Shown: positions 40,576 through 53,342, counted from the stretch's first letter. The stretch: DNA of 64,000 nucleotides from Dromiciops gliroides (GCF_019393635.1 NC_057864.1:442936822-443000821); one strand, 5' to 3'. Notes: generated by a model not told the origin, from the letters alone. A program made the numbers and translations.

Positions 40576-40716
40576 CGGGGCAGCTAGGTGCCGCAGTGGA
40601 TAGAGCACCAGCCCTGGAGTCAGGAGTACCTGAGTTTAAATCCGGCCTCAGACACTTAACACTTACTAGCTGTGTGACCCTGGGCAAGTCACTTAACCCC
40701 AATTGCCTCACTTAAA
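40576..40716 (+). mobile_element. CORE-SINE, subtype A
   Basis: Flanked by AAAAAATCAATGTG (40562-40575 and 40717-40730), inside the HAL1 3' end. Confidence 0.95.
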
Positions 40717-40800
40717 AAAAAATCAATGTGAAAAAAATTGTTTTTAGGTTTTTTACATGTAACTTGGGGAAAATTCTAAATAAAATTAAAATAATATTTT

Positions 40801-41786
40801 AAAAAAGAACGAATGGGAGTAACAAAGGGGCCCTTTGAAAAAAGAACAATTACTAGACAAGATGAGTGGTTGTTATTTAGCTTGATACAATAAAATTGGT
40901 TTTGCATCTTAAAAAAAATTGTCTTCCTGCCTCCAGTATTCAAGATATAGATAGTCAACAGAAATATGTAAGATCAAAGGCCATTCTTTAGAAAACAAAT
41001 GCAATGCATGTGAATAAACAATTCTCAAAAGAATTACAAACTATTAACAGCCTTATGGAATGATGTTACAAACCACTAAAAGTAAGATATGGAAATCAAA
41101 ACAACCTTGAAGTTTACACCTAGTATACTGGCAAAGACAACAAAAGATGAAAATAATCAATGCTAAAGGTATTGAAAGACAGGCACACTAATGTGTTTTT
41201 GATGGAACTATTAATTAGTACAACCATTCTAGAAAGCAATTTGGAATTATGCAATTAAAGTAGCCAAAATCACCAAACCCTTTTGCCCAGAGATTTCCGT
41301 GCTAGACATATGCCCCAAGGAGCTCACTGACCAAAAGGATCCATATATATCAAAACATTTACAACAGCATTTTTTGTGGTAGCAAAGAACTGGAAACAAA
41401 AGTTGATGCCCATCATTTGGGAATGGCTAAACAAATTGTGGTAGGTGATTGTAATGGAATATTATTATACCTAAGAAATGACTGATAAGATGACTAGAGA
41501 AGAGCAGGGCAGGAATGATAGAAAGGGAAGTAAGCAGAACCAAGAAAACAATGTACATGTCTACAGTGATATAAAGGGAAGAAACTATACAAAACAACTG
41601 AAAATGAGTGTTGTGAAATTATAGAGAACAAGCTTTACCTCATAGAAGTGATATGAGAAGTCTCCACTTTTTTGCAGAGGAGGTGCATGAATATGAAATC
41701 ATCGGGTTTTTTCCCAGATTTTTTTCAACATATTGATCAGTTTTGCTGACTTTTTTTTTTCCTCTTCTTCCTCTTTTTCTTTTTAT
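40801..41786 (+). mobile_element. L1 3' region (sense), old
   Basis: AACCATTCTAGAAAGCAATT, TTTACAACAGCATTTTTTGT, GGAAACAAAAGTTGATGCCC and AACAAATTGTGGTAGGTGAT give the classic order of the sequence at the L1 ORF2 end and 3' UTR. The 3' end is cut by the HNRNPA1 pseudogene. Confidence 0.82.
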
Positions 41787-42556
<770 letters not shown>

Positions 42557-42636
42557 TAGGAGTGGATATTGTTTTATTGATGGAAATGACACTAAAAGAG
42601 ATTCTTACCATTTACCATGTTCTTGCACCATAAGGA

Positions 42637-43105
42637 TGTGTTGTTTAAAACTCTAAATGTGGGTTCTAATCTATTCCCCCCCCAGTTTGGGGGAAAAGCT
42701 GGCTGAAATCACTGATAAATTCACCAAGAGTTTTAGGCTTTTAAGGGTTTATTAAAAGATATAAGATAGTAAAGAGAGAGAAATATTGAGAACAGGTTTC
42801 TTATAGCATGGAAATCCTAGCCTTCCTAACCTCCCACGTGAAGTCCTGTCACCAAGCCAATGTCTCGAACCCAAAGAGGAAGAACCCTTCTGCCAGCATC
42901 TGCTTCCTACTTGGTGTTCTCCTCTCAGAAATGCGAGGCCCCTTAAGCTGATTGGCTGGTAGCTTTGATAGATAGTACCCACAAGCAAACATCACTTCCT
43001 GATGCCAAGGAACTGACCACATGGCTTGCCCTCAGACACCTTCTCCTCATGACAGAGCTTTCCTACAGTAACTCTCCAGAAGGTGGTGTCACTCTAATCG
43101 TTACA
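42637..43105 (-). mobile_element. Solo LTR
   Basis: A 469-bp element on the minus strand, from TGTAACGATTAGAGTG to GAGTTTTAAACAACACA, flanked by AGGA (42633-42636 and 43106-43109). A poly(A) signal (TTTTAATAAACCC in minus sense) lies near 42751, and the C/G-run motif near 42680 is shared with the 7445 LTR. No internal viral sequence. Confidence 0.85.
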
Positions 43106-43124
43106 AGGACCTACTTGTAGCTGA

Positions 43125-43270
43125 AACCTCTTTTCCTCCTCCTATTAGAATGTGAGCTCCTTGAAAGAAAAGACTGTCTTACTTTTCTATTTTTATCCCC
43201 AGAGCTTAGGACAGAGCTTTGAACATAGTAAGTATTTTTCCATTTTATATGAATGTCTTTTCATTTATTC
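43125..43270 (+). mobile_element. LINE L2 3' end (sense)
   Basis: ATTAGAATGTGAGCTCCTTG, TTTTTATCCCCAGAGCTTAG and CATAGTAAGTATTTTTCC. Confidence 0.82.
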
Positions 43271-43879
43271 ATCCTGAAACCCACGGCTCAAAGGCTATGA
43301 CATAAGGCTCTTCTCATTAGTGAAGATTAATTACTCAATGGTCCATGCCTGCTTGAGGAAAGGAGTTGGTGAGATCTTCAGAAAGGAAAGATCCTGGTGT
43401 TCTGGTTTCCAGCTTTGTTCCAAATTCTCTTCAGGTCCCTGAAGGGAGGGAAGGACTCTGGAAAACAGCCAAGATGTAGATGAGCTGGCAATATCTATCA
43501 TGTTCTTATCCCCAGTTTAACACACTTGCAAATTCAGGGAATTTCCCTTGGGGTGAGATCTGAAACTTTAAGTTGAGCTAAGATTTCTTACTCCCATTGG
43601 GAGAGCTCATTTACTCTATGTATTGTCTAGTATGTTTTCTCCTGTGCATACTTTTTTTGATTTCTCTTTTGATAAAGACTTGGGTAAATGGGTTTATTTG
43701 TTCCATGGGCTCATTGTGGAAATAGCATTTGTTAGGAAGGGAGTCAAGTCTTGGATATAGAGTGTTAGAGCCTTCCTTCCCTAATAAGAGATAACAATTA
43801 GGAGCACGGCTTGAACCTAAAATGTATTTCCTCTAGACTAACAATATTATGGGGAGCAGACAGACGTAGTTCTAGCCCA

Positions 43880-43882
<3 letters not shown>
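43271..43882. other. Unassigned; possibly LTR-derived
   Basis: The stretch near 43840-43860 (ACAATATTATGGGGAGCAG) faintly resembles the end of the long LTR at 28391-29348 (CCAATATTATGGCGAGCTG). Boundaries could not be found, so the call is tentative. Confidence 0.3.

Positions 43883-43941
<59 letters not shown>
43883..43941. repeat. (CT)n microsatellite
   Basis: About 29 uninterrupted CT units, the longest simple repeat of the window and probably polymorphic. Confidence 0.98.
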
Positions 43942-43943
<2 letters not shown>

Positions 43944-44345
43944 GAGACCAGAGTGGCCAGCCTCTGGCCCTAATCTCCTCCTTCTCTTCCTGAGTTCAGT
44001 CTCCCTGAGAGAAGAATTTGGGGGGGCAGGGGAAGGTATTAGAGATACCTGTTCTTGATTATCTGTGAGATACCTCTTTACTGAGCCATCTAGGTACATA
44101 GAATCTACATGGAAAAAACAACAAACAGTACCACAAACATCCTTACAAGTCACTTATTTATTCATTCAATTCAAGGGGTATGGCTGAGCCTCTTTATAAC
44201 TCATCAAATTGATCAGGATTTTCTTTGTACCTTTAGAGAAATATATAAAGTGGAAAAATAAAGATGATAAATTCAACTTTAAAATAGCACCATTGAAAAT
44301 ACAAAATCAATAAACCCTTAGCTAAGGTTATTTTATTATGTGTCC
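43942..44345. other. No recognised feature
   Basis: About 400 bp with no assignable element; a G-run lies at about 44021-44027. Confidence 0.3.
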
Positions 44346-44357
44346 AAAAAAAGTGGA

Positions 44358-44512
44358 GGGGCAGGTAGGTGGCTCAGTGGATAGAGCACTGGCCCTGGAG
44401 TCAGGAGGACCTGGGTTCAAATCCAGCCTCAGACACTTAACACTTACTAGCTGTGTGACCGTGGGCAAGTCACTTAACCCCAATTGCCTCACCGAAAAAC
44501 CAAAAAAAAAAA
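44358..44512 (+). mobile_element. CORE-SINE, subtype A
   Basis: GGGGCAGGTAGGTGGCTCAG through CCCAATTGCCTCACCG and an A-rich tail. Confidence 0.93.
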
Positions 44513-44651
44513 AAGAGGAAGGCAAATAAAATTACCCAAATAAAAAACAAATAAGGTGAAATTATAACTAACAGAGCAGAATTTTTTTTTTCAAAAAGAA
44601 TTATCAGAACTACTTCACACAATTATATATTATCAAAAACTAGAGACTTTA

Positions 44652-44807
44652 TTTTTTTTTGGGGGGGGGGTGAGGCAATTGGAGTTAAGTGACTTGCCCA
44701 GGGTCACACAGATAGTAAGTGTCAAGTGTCTGAGGCCAGATTTGAACTCAGGTCCTCCTGAATCCAGGGCTGGTGCTCTATGCACTGTTCCACCTAGCTA
44801 CCCCAAG
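44652..44807 (-). mobile_element. CORE-SINE (antisense)
   Basis: Flanked by ACTAGAGACTTTA (44639-44651 and 44808-44820). A G-run of about 10 lies next to its T-rich end. Confidence 0.93.
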
Positions 44808-44820
44808 ACTAGAGACTTTA

Positions 44821-45150
44821 AAAGAAATGGAGGATTATCTACAAAAAATATAAAATACTTGAATTAGCTGAACTTCAAATAGCTATCTTAACTTGATTGC
44901 AGAAAATGAAATTGAAGAAGGCATAAAGGTATTATCCATCTATTGATCAATCTATTCAAACATTAAAAGAAGGAATGTTTATGATACATGCATTATTCTC
45001 AAAAATTAAAAAAAAACTTAACAAATTCCTTTAAATGTGCTTCTGAGTCTGTCTAAACCATGAAGAATAAAGCAAAGAAAGAGAACTATAGACTAATATG
45101 ACTAATGAATAGTGATTAAAATTGTAACTTAAATCCCAGCCAAAAGACTA
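44821..45150. other. No recognised feature
   Basis: A-rich sequence before the RPSA pseudogene. It resembles decayed L1 sequence only weakly (AAAATGAAATTGAAGAAGGC). Confidence 0.35.
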
Positions 45151-45152
45151 TA

Positions 45153-46225
<1,073 letters not shown>

Positions 46226-46234
46226 CGAGAGGCA

Positions 46235-46495
46235 GCATAATGCTGCTGGATAGATAAGGACCTTTCTCTAAAGGTCCTTCAGACCTTCAGAGTCTTCAGA
46301 GTCAGGAAGACCTGGGTTCAAGCGTTGTCTGACGTGTAATGGATGTGCAACCCTGAGCAAGACACTTAACCTTTAGCTCTCTTATACTCCAAGTTGCAGA
46401 TCAGGTGGCGATCTGAATTCAGAAGGGGACTTTCCTCATTGAAGTGTTCTTCCATGAGCCAGTGAAATTGCATGTGTGATCAAAAATCTATCCCC
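46235..46495 (+). mobile_element. MIR-like CORE-SINE, diverged
   Basis: GAGTCAGGAAGACCTGGGTT, CAACCCTGAGCAAGACACTT and GACTTTCCTCATTGAAGTG are followed by GCCAGTGAAATTGCATGTGT. Same family as 10470 and 20170. Confidence 0.75.
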
Positions 46496-46572
46496 ATAAA
46501 AACTATATCATTATATCAATAGATGTGGACAAAGCAAAAAATTCATTTAAATTGATTTTAAAAAATACCTTT

Positions 46573-46740
46573 AGGGCAGCTAGGTAGTGCAGTGGATAGG
46601 GCACCGGCCCTGGAGTCAGGAGTACTAGAGTTCAAATCTGGCCTCAGACACTTAACTCTTAACTAGCTGTGTGACCCTGGGCAAGTCACTTAACCCCAAT
46701 TGCCTCACTAAAAAAAAGAAAGAGAGAGAGAGAGAGAGAG
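46573..46740 (+). mobile_element. CORE-SINE, subtype A, with (GA)n tail
   Basis: Flanked by AAAATACCTTTA (46562-46573 and 46741-46752). The A-tail has turned into AAAGAAAGAGAGAGAGAG. Confidence 0.94.
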
Positions 46741-46829
46741 AAAATACCTTTAAAGCTTTGATATAGAAGAGCCATTTTTATTATGATAAAAGTATATATG
46801 TAAATCAGAAGGCTAGCATGGGAAAACAC

Positions 46830-47640
46830 TAGAAATTGTCCTAATAAATATAGAACTCAAATAAACTTGTCTTCTATCTCTGAGTATGCTATTATATTGT
46901 CTGAAAAAAGTGATAGTTTTGTTTCCTCATTGCCTATTCTTATTCCTTCAATATCTTTTCCTGTCTTATTGCTATACTTAGCATTTTAGTACACTATTGA
47001 ATAATAATGTGTTGGCAATGGACATCCTTGCTTCATTCCTGATCTTACTAGAAAGACTTCTAGTTTATCTCCATTACATATAATGCTTACTCTTGATTTT
47101 ATATATACCACTTATCATTTTAATAAAAGCTTTATTTATTCTGATGCTTTCTAGTGTTTTTAATGGGAATGGGTGTTATATTTTGTCAAAAGCTTTTTCT
47201 GCATCTTTTGATATTATAATATGATTTTTGGGTTTTTTTGTTATTGATATGGTGAAATATACTTATAGTTTTCCTAATATTGAACCAGTCCTGAATTCCT
47301 GGTATAAATCCCACCTCATCATAGTATGATCTTTGTGATATATTGCTATAATCTCCTTGCTAATATTTTATTTAACATTTTTGCATCAATATTCATTAGG
47401 GAAATTGGTCCATTGTTTTCTTTCTCTGTTTTTGCTCTCTCTGGTTTGAATATCAAAACCATTTTGTGTCATAGAAAGAATTTGGTAGGATTCCTCCTTA
47501 ATCTATTTTTTTTCCAAATAATTTATATAGTATTGGAATTAGTTGTTTTTTAAATGTTTGGTAAAAATTTTTTTTTGTAAATTCAATTCGTCCTGGGGAT
47601 TCTTCTTAGGAAGACAATTTATGGTTTGTTGAATTCATTA
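46830..47640 (-). mobile_element. L1 ORF2 reverse-transcriptase region (antisense)
   Basis: The plus strand carries GGCAATGGACATCCTTGCTT, TTTTGTCAAAAGCTTTTTCT, CAGTCCTGAATTCCTGGTAT and ATTAGGGAAATTGGTCCATT, the well-known antisense L1 ORF2 order. Frames are broken. Confidence 0.9.
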
Positions 47641-47679
47641 CTCTAATATAAGAGTTATTTAAGCATTCTGTTTCCTCTT

Positions 47680-47990
47680 CTTATTAGTCTGAGGAAGATG
47701 AGGCCCAGAGAAACTTAATGATTTTTCCCTTGTCACATAGTTAATAGGAGAGCCAGGGCTTGCGCCTACAAAAATGAATTAATGAATTCATGATAAAGCA
47801 TTTTATGAAGCACTTACTATGTGCTTGACATAAAGTAAACTGGGGATATACATACAAGCAAACAAGACAGTCTTTTCCCTCAATGGGGTGTACATTCTAA
47901 TAGAAGAAAACAACACATATAGAGGAGAAGGGACCAGGGAGGAGTGTTCTGGATAGGAAATTCATGAAATAGTGACTGGATAGAACAGTT
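47680..47990 (-). mobile_element. MIR fragment then L2 3' end (antisense)
   Basis: 47680-47770 is antisense MIR (GATGAGGCCCAGAGAAACTT). 47785-47960 is an antisense L2 3' end (GAAGCACTTACTATGTGCTT, AACTGGGGATATACATACAA). Confidence 0.72.
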
Positions 47991-48041
47991 GACTGACATG
48001 TCCTTTCTAGCAGTGGTAATGCTGTGGTTTTATTTATTTAT

Positions 48042-48185
48042 TTATTTTGTGGTGAGGCAGTTGGGGTTATGTGACTTGCCCAGGGTTACACAGCTAGTAA
48101 GTGTTAAGTGTCTGAGGCTGGATTTGAACTCAGGTCCTCCTGAATCCAGGGCTGGTGCTCTATCCACTGCGCCACCTAGCTGCCC
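48042..48185 (-). mobile_element. CORE-SINE, subtype A (antisense)
   Basis: GGTGAGGCAGTTGGGGTTAT through CCACCTAGCTGCCC, with TTTA repeats at its A-tail end. Confidence 0.93.
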
Positions 48186-48189
48186 TGGT

Positions 48190-48790
48190 GGTGCTGCTTT
48201 GATTAATGTCCTCAGAACTGGAGTTAGAAAGGTGGGAAGAGGTAGGGAGGAAGAAGGTATCCATCCATTCATTGGCACAACCGAGGCTGATGGGTTTGAT
48301 CCCCACAGAATTAGGTGAATGCTCAGCAATCAGAAGGCCAGAGTTCCAGACTTGGAGGCTGGAGCTCAGGACAATGGCAGACTTAAGAAGGCCAGTTACT
48401 AGTATAGTAGGCCTAGGTTTGGAAAAAAATAAGGTGAATCCTGTAGTAGAGTGAAGAAAAAAATATGGGTTTAGTGAATTAAGGGATATTTTGAAGCAAA
48501 CTTAACTTGTTACTTGCATATGGACTTGAGAGTTTGTCAAACTTCCAATTCATCAATATTTAATAAACATTTATTAAATGTCTACTGTGTTTCAGGCACA
48601 GTTCTTGTTGGAATGAAATAAGATGCTCAAAATTCACTAGTCACTGAACATTTAATAAAGGGAGTCTATTTTGTTCTAACATAGCACAAATATACAACAA
48701 GGAAATAGTAGCACTTAGGATTGGGGCTTCCCTTTCCTATACCCTATTTCCCAGTCTTCATCTGCAAACCTGGTGTCAGGCACTTGCAGA
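48190..48790. other. Mostly unassigned; antisense L2 scraps
   Basis: 48545-48625 is an antisense L2 3' end (AACATTTATTAAATGTCTAC). The rest may be decayed L2 but is not certain. Confidence 0.4.
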
Positions 48791-48984
48791 GTCTGGGGTG
48801 GGGCTGGGACTGTTCTTGGAACCTCTCAACCAGAAAAACGTGTTAGGAAAGCTGGAGTCAGTCAGGTATCAGGAAGGAAGCTGTGTCTGGGAAGCTGAAG
48901 ACAAAGGGAATTTCATCAGAAAATCACTGCTGGAATCACAGTGCTTCTTCATCTCAAAAAAGATCCCAAGTACCGTGAAGGGCA

Positions 48985-49135
48985 GGGTTTCTCAGTGGCT
49001 GGTATATTGGACTTGGAATCAGAATGTCCAGTATCAAAATTTTGCTTCTGGCCCTTGCTAACCAAAAGATCGTGGGCATGTCAAAAATTCTCTGATCCTC
49101 AGTTTTCTCTTCTAGGCCTTTCTGGACTATAAAAC
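48985..49135 (+). mobile_element. MIR SINE, diverged (sense)
   Basis: GGACTTGGAATCAGAATGTC and CTCAGTTTTCTCTTCTAGGC in MIR order. Confidence 0.5.
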
Positions 49136-50000
49136 GTAGCTCCTAAACAATCTGAACAGACACAACTACTCTCTGTGGCTCCCTTTCCCTTCTGAAAAAA
49201 AAATGCCTTAAGTATTCAGTAGTGGATATAATTTGGATAAAAAACTTTGGCATGAAAAAAAATTCCCACCAAACTTCAATTCTGAAAGTTTAAAGCTAGT
49301 GAAATATACCATAAACCAATGTATTTTAAAAAGTATTTCGAAGCTTCTTAATTTTAAAATGATGATAATGCCAGTTTTCTACTCAAATGTTATTCATTTT
49401 TACCAATTTAAAGTAGAGCAGACATCCTTGACCTAAAGGGACTCTGGTTATCAATTCAAATACTCCTTAAACACAGTCTGATAAATCCTGGCTTGGGAAT
49501 CTGTTGATTCTTCATCTTATCAGTAATATTTCTATTTGTTCCCTTACACAGTAAACATCCCCTACTCAAGTTAGAAGAACAGAAGCTCAGTTGCCCTGAT
49601 CTAGTTCTTTGTTACACATTTGCCAAATGATATACTATTGTTGCCTTAAAAAAAATATAAAGAAAAAAAGCTCAACTTAACTCCAACTTCTGAATATTAG
49701 ACTTGCTAGAGAAGGATTTTTCCAAATATTATTCAGGGCCTTTAAAGCAGCATTATTTCAAGTTTTCATTATTAAAATAGATTCTTTGGATTCTAAATAG
49801 CTGCCGATGGATAACAATAAAAACAAAACAATACAAAACCCTGGATAGTTTATGAACAAGACTATCTTTTTTTTTTTCTCTTAAAGAGAAGCATTCTAAA
49901 AATACACAGTAAATAGCCATTCAAGTCCAGTATTTGAAACAGTGGAAGTTTGATATTTATATTTTGGCTAACTAAACTCTTAGACTGTCCAGGTAGAAAG
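49136..50000. other. No recognised feature
   Basis: About 860 bp of AT-rich intergenic DNA; no element or gene assigned. Confidence 0.3.
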
Positions 50001-50008
50001 AAAAAAGA

Positions 50009-50285
50009 AGTTTCAGTTTCATTTATATCTATTTATTTTGGACAAATGTGTTCATTACAGTTGTCTATCACTCCTGTTAATGTTAGAGAACCAAAGAGGG
50101 GCTACTTCTTTAGGCTACAAACCACATTGTTACAACCTTCAGATTTCCTTCTACTCCTGTAAAGGATTGATATGAACTGAGTAGTCATTATTAACCAAAA
50201 TTTCAGTTTCATTTATGTCTCCATTTATCTTGGATAGCTTTGTTCATTACAGTTGTCTATGATTCTTTTCCTGTTAAAAGAAATG
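50009..50285. repeat. Local direct repeat of about 80 bp
   Basis: TTTCAGTTTCATTTAT followed by GTTCATTACAGTTGTCTAT occurs at 50010-50087 and again at 50201-50279, 191 bp apart, clearly related but diverged. Confidence 0.75.
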
Positions 50286-50584
50286 ATGGGTCTTATGTGT
50301 TCCTGGATCATCTTTGGTGTGATCCTACTCCAACTAGCTTAAAAGTTGTCAAAGCCAATGCCTCAAATGCACTTTACTTGTATGTTTCCTCCTCCTTTTT
50401 TTTTTCCATTTTCTTGACTTCCCATCTTTTCCCCCTTGGAATAAATGTAATCCCAATGCCAGGGCTGAGAGGACCTAAGAAAATACTTTTTTGCAGGTCA
50501 TTATAAAAACAAGCAATTTGATTTAAAATATATGATAAAATTCAAGGAAAGCAAACCTACACATTTGCCATGTTCAAAACTGTG

Positions 50585-51290
50585 TCTATTTTGGCACCTT
50601 GAGTCCATCACCTCTCTGCCATGAGGTGGTAGTTACAATGCTTTCTTCTCAGTGCTCTGCAATTGTGGTCTGTCATTGCCTTGACCAGAATTCTTATGTA
50701 TTACAAAGTTCTTTTTCTTTACAATGTTGTCACCATATACATCATTCTAGTTCTTCCCATTTGGCTTTATATTACTTCACTTAGTCTTCACCAACTTTCT
50801 CTGAAACTATTCCTGTCCTCTTTTCTTAAGACATCCCAATATTTCATTACATTCACATACTATAATTTGTTGGTTTAAATTTTAAAAATTAACAAGTTTT
50901 TATTTTCCCCCCTCCCACTTCTTTCCACCCATATTTTTTTTAAAAGGATAAAGAAAACTGGTAAAACAAAGGTGCACAATCATAAGTCAAACAAATTCCC
51001 ACATTGACAATATGCATTTGCATATGTGTATGTCTCATTATGCATATTAAGTCCATCATCTCTCAGACTGGAGGTGGAGAATGTCCTTTGCCATCTGTCC
51101 TTTAAAATCATGGTTGGTGATTGCATTGATTAGAATTCTTCAATCATTTAAAGGTGTTTGTCTTTATAATTTGTTATTGTATTGTTTTGTTTTCCAGTTT
51201 CTCCTTACTTCTTTCTACATCAATTCATACAAGTCTTCTCAGATTTTTCTGATACTTCCCCTTCATTTTTTCTTTTTTCTTTTCTTTTCT
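50585..51290 (-). mobile_element. Two L1 3' region fragments (antisense), side by side
   Basis: 50585-50870 (TGAGTCCATCACCTCTCTGC, TATTACTTCACTTAGTCTTC) and 50885-51290 (TTATTTTCCCCCCTCCCACT, TAAGTCCATCATCTCTCAGA) each read from the same part of the L1 3' region, so two copies lie in tandem. Confidence 0.78.
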
Positions 51291-51299
51291 TTTTTTTTT

Positions 51300-51444
51300 G
51301 TGTGTGTGTGTGAAACAATTGGGCTTAAGTGACTTGCCCAGGGTCACACAGCTAGTAAGTGTCAAGTGTCTGAGGCTGGATTTGAACTCGGGTCCTCCTG
51401 AGTCCAGGGCCAGTGCTCTATCTACTGCGCCACCTAGCTGCCCC
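51300..51444 (-). mobile_element. CORE-SINE (antisense)
   Basis: (TG)n next to the A-tail end, then AACAATTGGGCTTAAGTGAC through CCACCTAGCTGCCCC. The sequence CCCTTCATT flanks it on both sides. Confidence 0.92.
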
Positions 51445-51527
51445 CCTTTTTTCCCTTCATTATTGCTCCTGACATAATAGTATTACATTACATTCATATG
51501 TCACAACCTGCTCAGCCTGTCACCAGG

Positions 51528-51783
51528 TTTTGTTGTTCTTGTTCAGTCATTTCACTCATGTCAGACTCTTTTTTACCTCATTTACGGTTTTCTTGGTAAA
51601 GATAGTGAGGTGGTTTGCCATTTCCTTCTTCAACTCATTTTAGAGAAAAGGAAACTGAGGCAAATAAAGTTAAGTGACTTGTCCAGGGTCACACAGCTTT
51701 TAAATATCTGAGGCTGAATTTGAATTCATTTCTTCCTGACTCCAGACCTAGTAATTCATCCACTGTACCACCTAGCTGCCCCT
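51528..51783 (-). mobile_element. Composite SINE with RTE/BovB-like tail (antisense), complete
   Basis: GTTGTTCTTGTTCAGTCATT, CATGTCAGACTCTTTTTTAC, GGTTTGCCATTTCCTTCTTC and TTAAGTGACTTGTCCAGGGT, then CCACCTAGCTGCCCC. It is a better-preserved relative of 23120-23335. Confidence 0.85.
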
Positions 51784-51789
51784 GTTTAA

Positions 51790-52195
51790 ACTGTCAGCAG
51801 TTTACAGACATCTATTTGGTTTCTAGTTCTTATCCACCTCAAAAAGAGCTGCTATAAATGTTTTTGTACCTATGGATTCTTTTTCTATTTCTTTGATCTC
51901 TTTGGGGTATAGCCCTGGTAGTGGTATTGCTGCATAAATCAGTGTGCACAGTTTAAGTGACTTTCTGGACATAGTTTCAAATCTTTTTCCAGAATGGCTA
52001 AATCAGTTCATAACTCCACCAACAGTGCATTAATATTGTTCTTTGGCCTTTATATGATTTATCATTTTTCTTTTCTATCAACTTTGCCAATCTGATGTGT
52101 GTGAGGTGGATCCTCAGAGTTGTTTCAATTTGTATTTCAAAATTGTATTTCAGATTAGTGATTTGGTGCATTTTTTCATATGATGATTGATAGCA
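51790..52195 (-). mobile_element. L1 ORF2-end/3' region (antisense)
   Basis: TTTGGGGTATAGCCCTGGTA, CAGAATGGCTAAATCAGTTC, CATAACTCCACCAACAGTGC and GTGAGGTGGATCCTCAGAGT. Confidence 0.88.
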
Positions 52196-52555
52196 TGGAT
52201 AATATCAAATAGATGTTAACCTGATTAAATGGTACTGGGGAGATAACGCACTGGCCAATTATATCGGGGCAGTAGTCAATTGCAATTGATATTGGAGATA
52301 ATACACTGTAATGGGGGCTTAAGATGATACAATTAGTAGAACTTCAAGGGTATTAGCCAGACATTGCCTTATAGATTACTTACAGTTTTGGCTTTTTGGA
52401 GATCCTGATGCTGTATGATTCACAAACATAGCATTGCTGGGAGAATATTGTTAAAAGATAAGGGTTTTGTTTTTTTGTTTTTTGTTTTTGTATCAGACAG
52501 TAGTATGGCATCATCGAAAGGTCTATGCTACTTCCTAATTGCAACTCATGCTCTC
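52196..52555. other. Unassigned sequence with a small internal repeat
   Basis: GGAGATAACGCACTG (about 52239) is echoed by GGAGATAATACACTG (about 52295), with a palindromic CAATTGCAATTG between them. No family recognised. Confidence 0.4.
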
Positions 52556-52571
52556 TTCCTCTGCCTCTTTT

Positions 52572-52718
52572 TTTTTTTTTTGGCAAGGCAATGAGGGTTA
52601 AGTGACTTGCCCAGGGTCACACAGCTAGTAAGTGTCAAGTGTCTGAGGCCAGATTTGAACTCAGGTCCTCCTGAATCCAGGGCTGGCGCTTTATCCACTG
52701 CACCACCTAGCTGTCCCC
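52572..52718 (-). mobile_element. CORE-SINE, subtype B (antisense)
   Basis: Flanked by TCCTCTGCCTCTTTT (52557-52571 and 52719-52733). Confidence 0.95.
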
Positions 52719-52734
52719 TCCTCTGCCTCTTTTA

Positions 52735-53342
52735 AAAAAAAAAAAAATAAACATTTTTATTTAAAGTTTTGAGTTTCAAATTTCATCCCTCCTTCCCTCT
52801 CTGATGTGGCAAGCAATCAAATATAGGTTATTCATGTACAATCACGTAAAATATTACCATGTTAGTAATTTTGTATAAGAAAACTTGAATAAAAGAAAAA
52901 AATGAAAGAAAGTGAAAAATAACATGCTTCAGTCTGTGTTCAATCAATATCAGTTCTTTCTTTGGAGGTGGATAGTATGCTTCATCATTAGTCCTTTGAG
53001 ATTGTGTTGCATTATTGTATTGCTGAGAATAGTTGTCTTTCACAGTTCTTCATCAAACAATATTGCTGTCACTTTACATTGTGTAAACTCAGGTCCTCCT
53101 GAATCCAGGGCTGGTTCTAAATCCACTGCGCCACCTAGCTTCCCATGTCTTTGGGTTTTAAACCTAGCAGTGGTATTACTGGATTAAAGAGTATATAATC
53201 CTTTGGGCATAGTTCCAAATTGCTCTTCAGAATGGTTGGATCTTTTCACAACTCCACCAACAGTGCACTAGCATTCCAGTTTTCCCATATCCCCTCCAAC
53301 ATCCAATATTTTCCTTTTTTGTTTGTCTTTGCCATTCTGATA
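52735..53342 (-). mobile_element. L1 3' region (antisense) with a SINE scrap
   Basis: TTTCATCCCTCCTTCCCTCT (3' UTR), GGAGGTGGATAGTATGCTTC and, after the scrap, AGCAGTGGTATTACTGGATT and ACTCCACCAACAGTGCACTA. A 60-bp antisense CORE-SINE piece lies at 53083-53143. Confidence 0.85.

Larger units (their letters stand above)
38086..40800 (+). mobile_element. HAL1 (half-L1) retrotransposon, nearly full length
   Basis: It begins with the L1-type 5' UTR (GGGGCAGAGCCAAGATGGTG). ORF1-like sequence starts at ATG 38551 (MSRQRKQQKIEKK), with a coiled-coil part (NWSQAIEALKRDFEEKVEKE) and an RRM/CTD part (IIGLPENHDQNKSLDIIFQE; IIAKFQSSQVKEKILQAARK), but it is interrupted by in-frame stops, for example in the coiled coil. 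From about 39480 a purine-rich non-coding part leads straight to a 3' UTR (GGTTGAGGAAGGAGGGAGGA). No reverse transcriptase or endonuclease is present, which is the defining trait of HAL1. Two SINEs are inserted (39735-39865 and 40576-40716). Confidence 0.85.

Noticed and set aside
48206-48454. Open frame of 82 codons rich in E, R and L
   Set aside because: Lies in purine-rich sequence that resembles decayed antisense L2; no recognisable domain.
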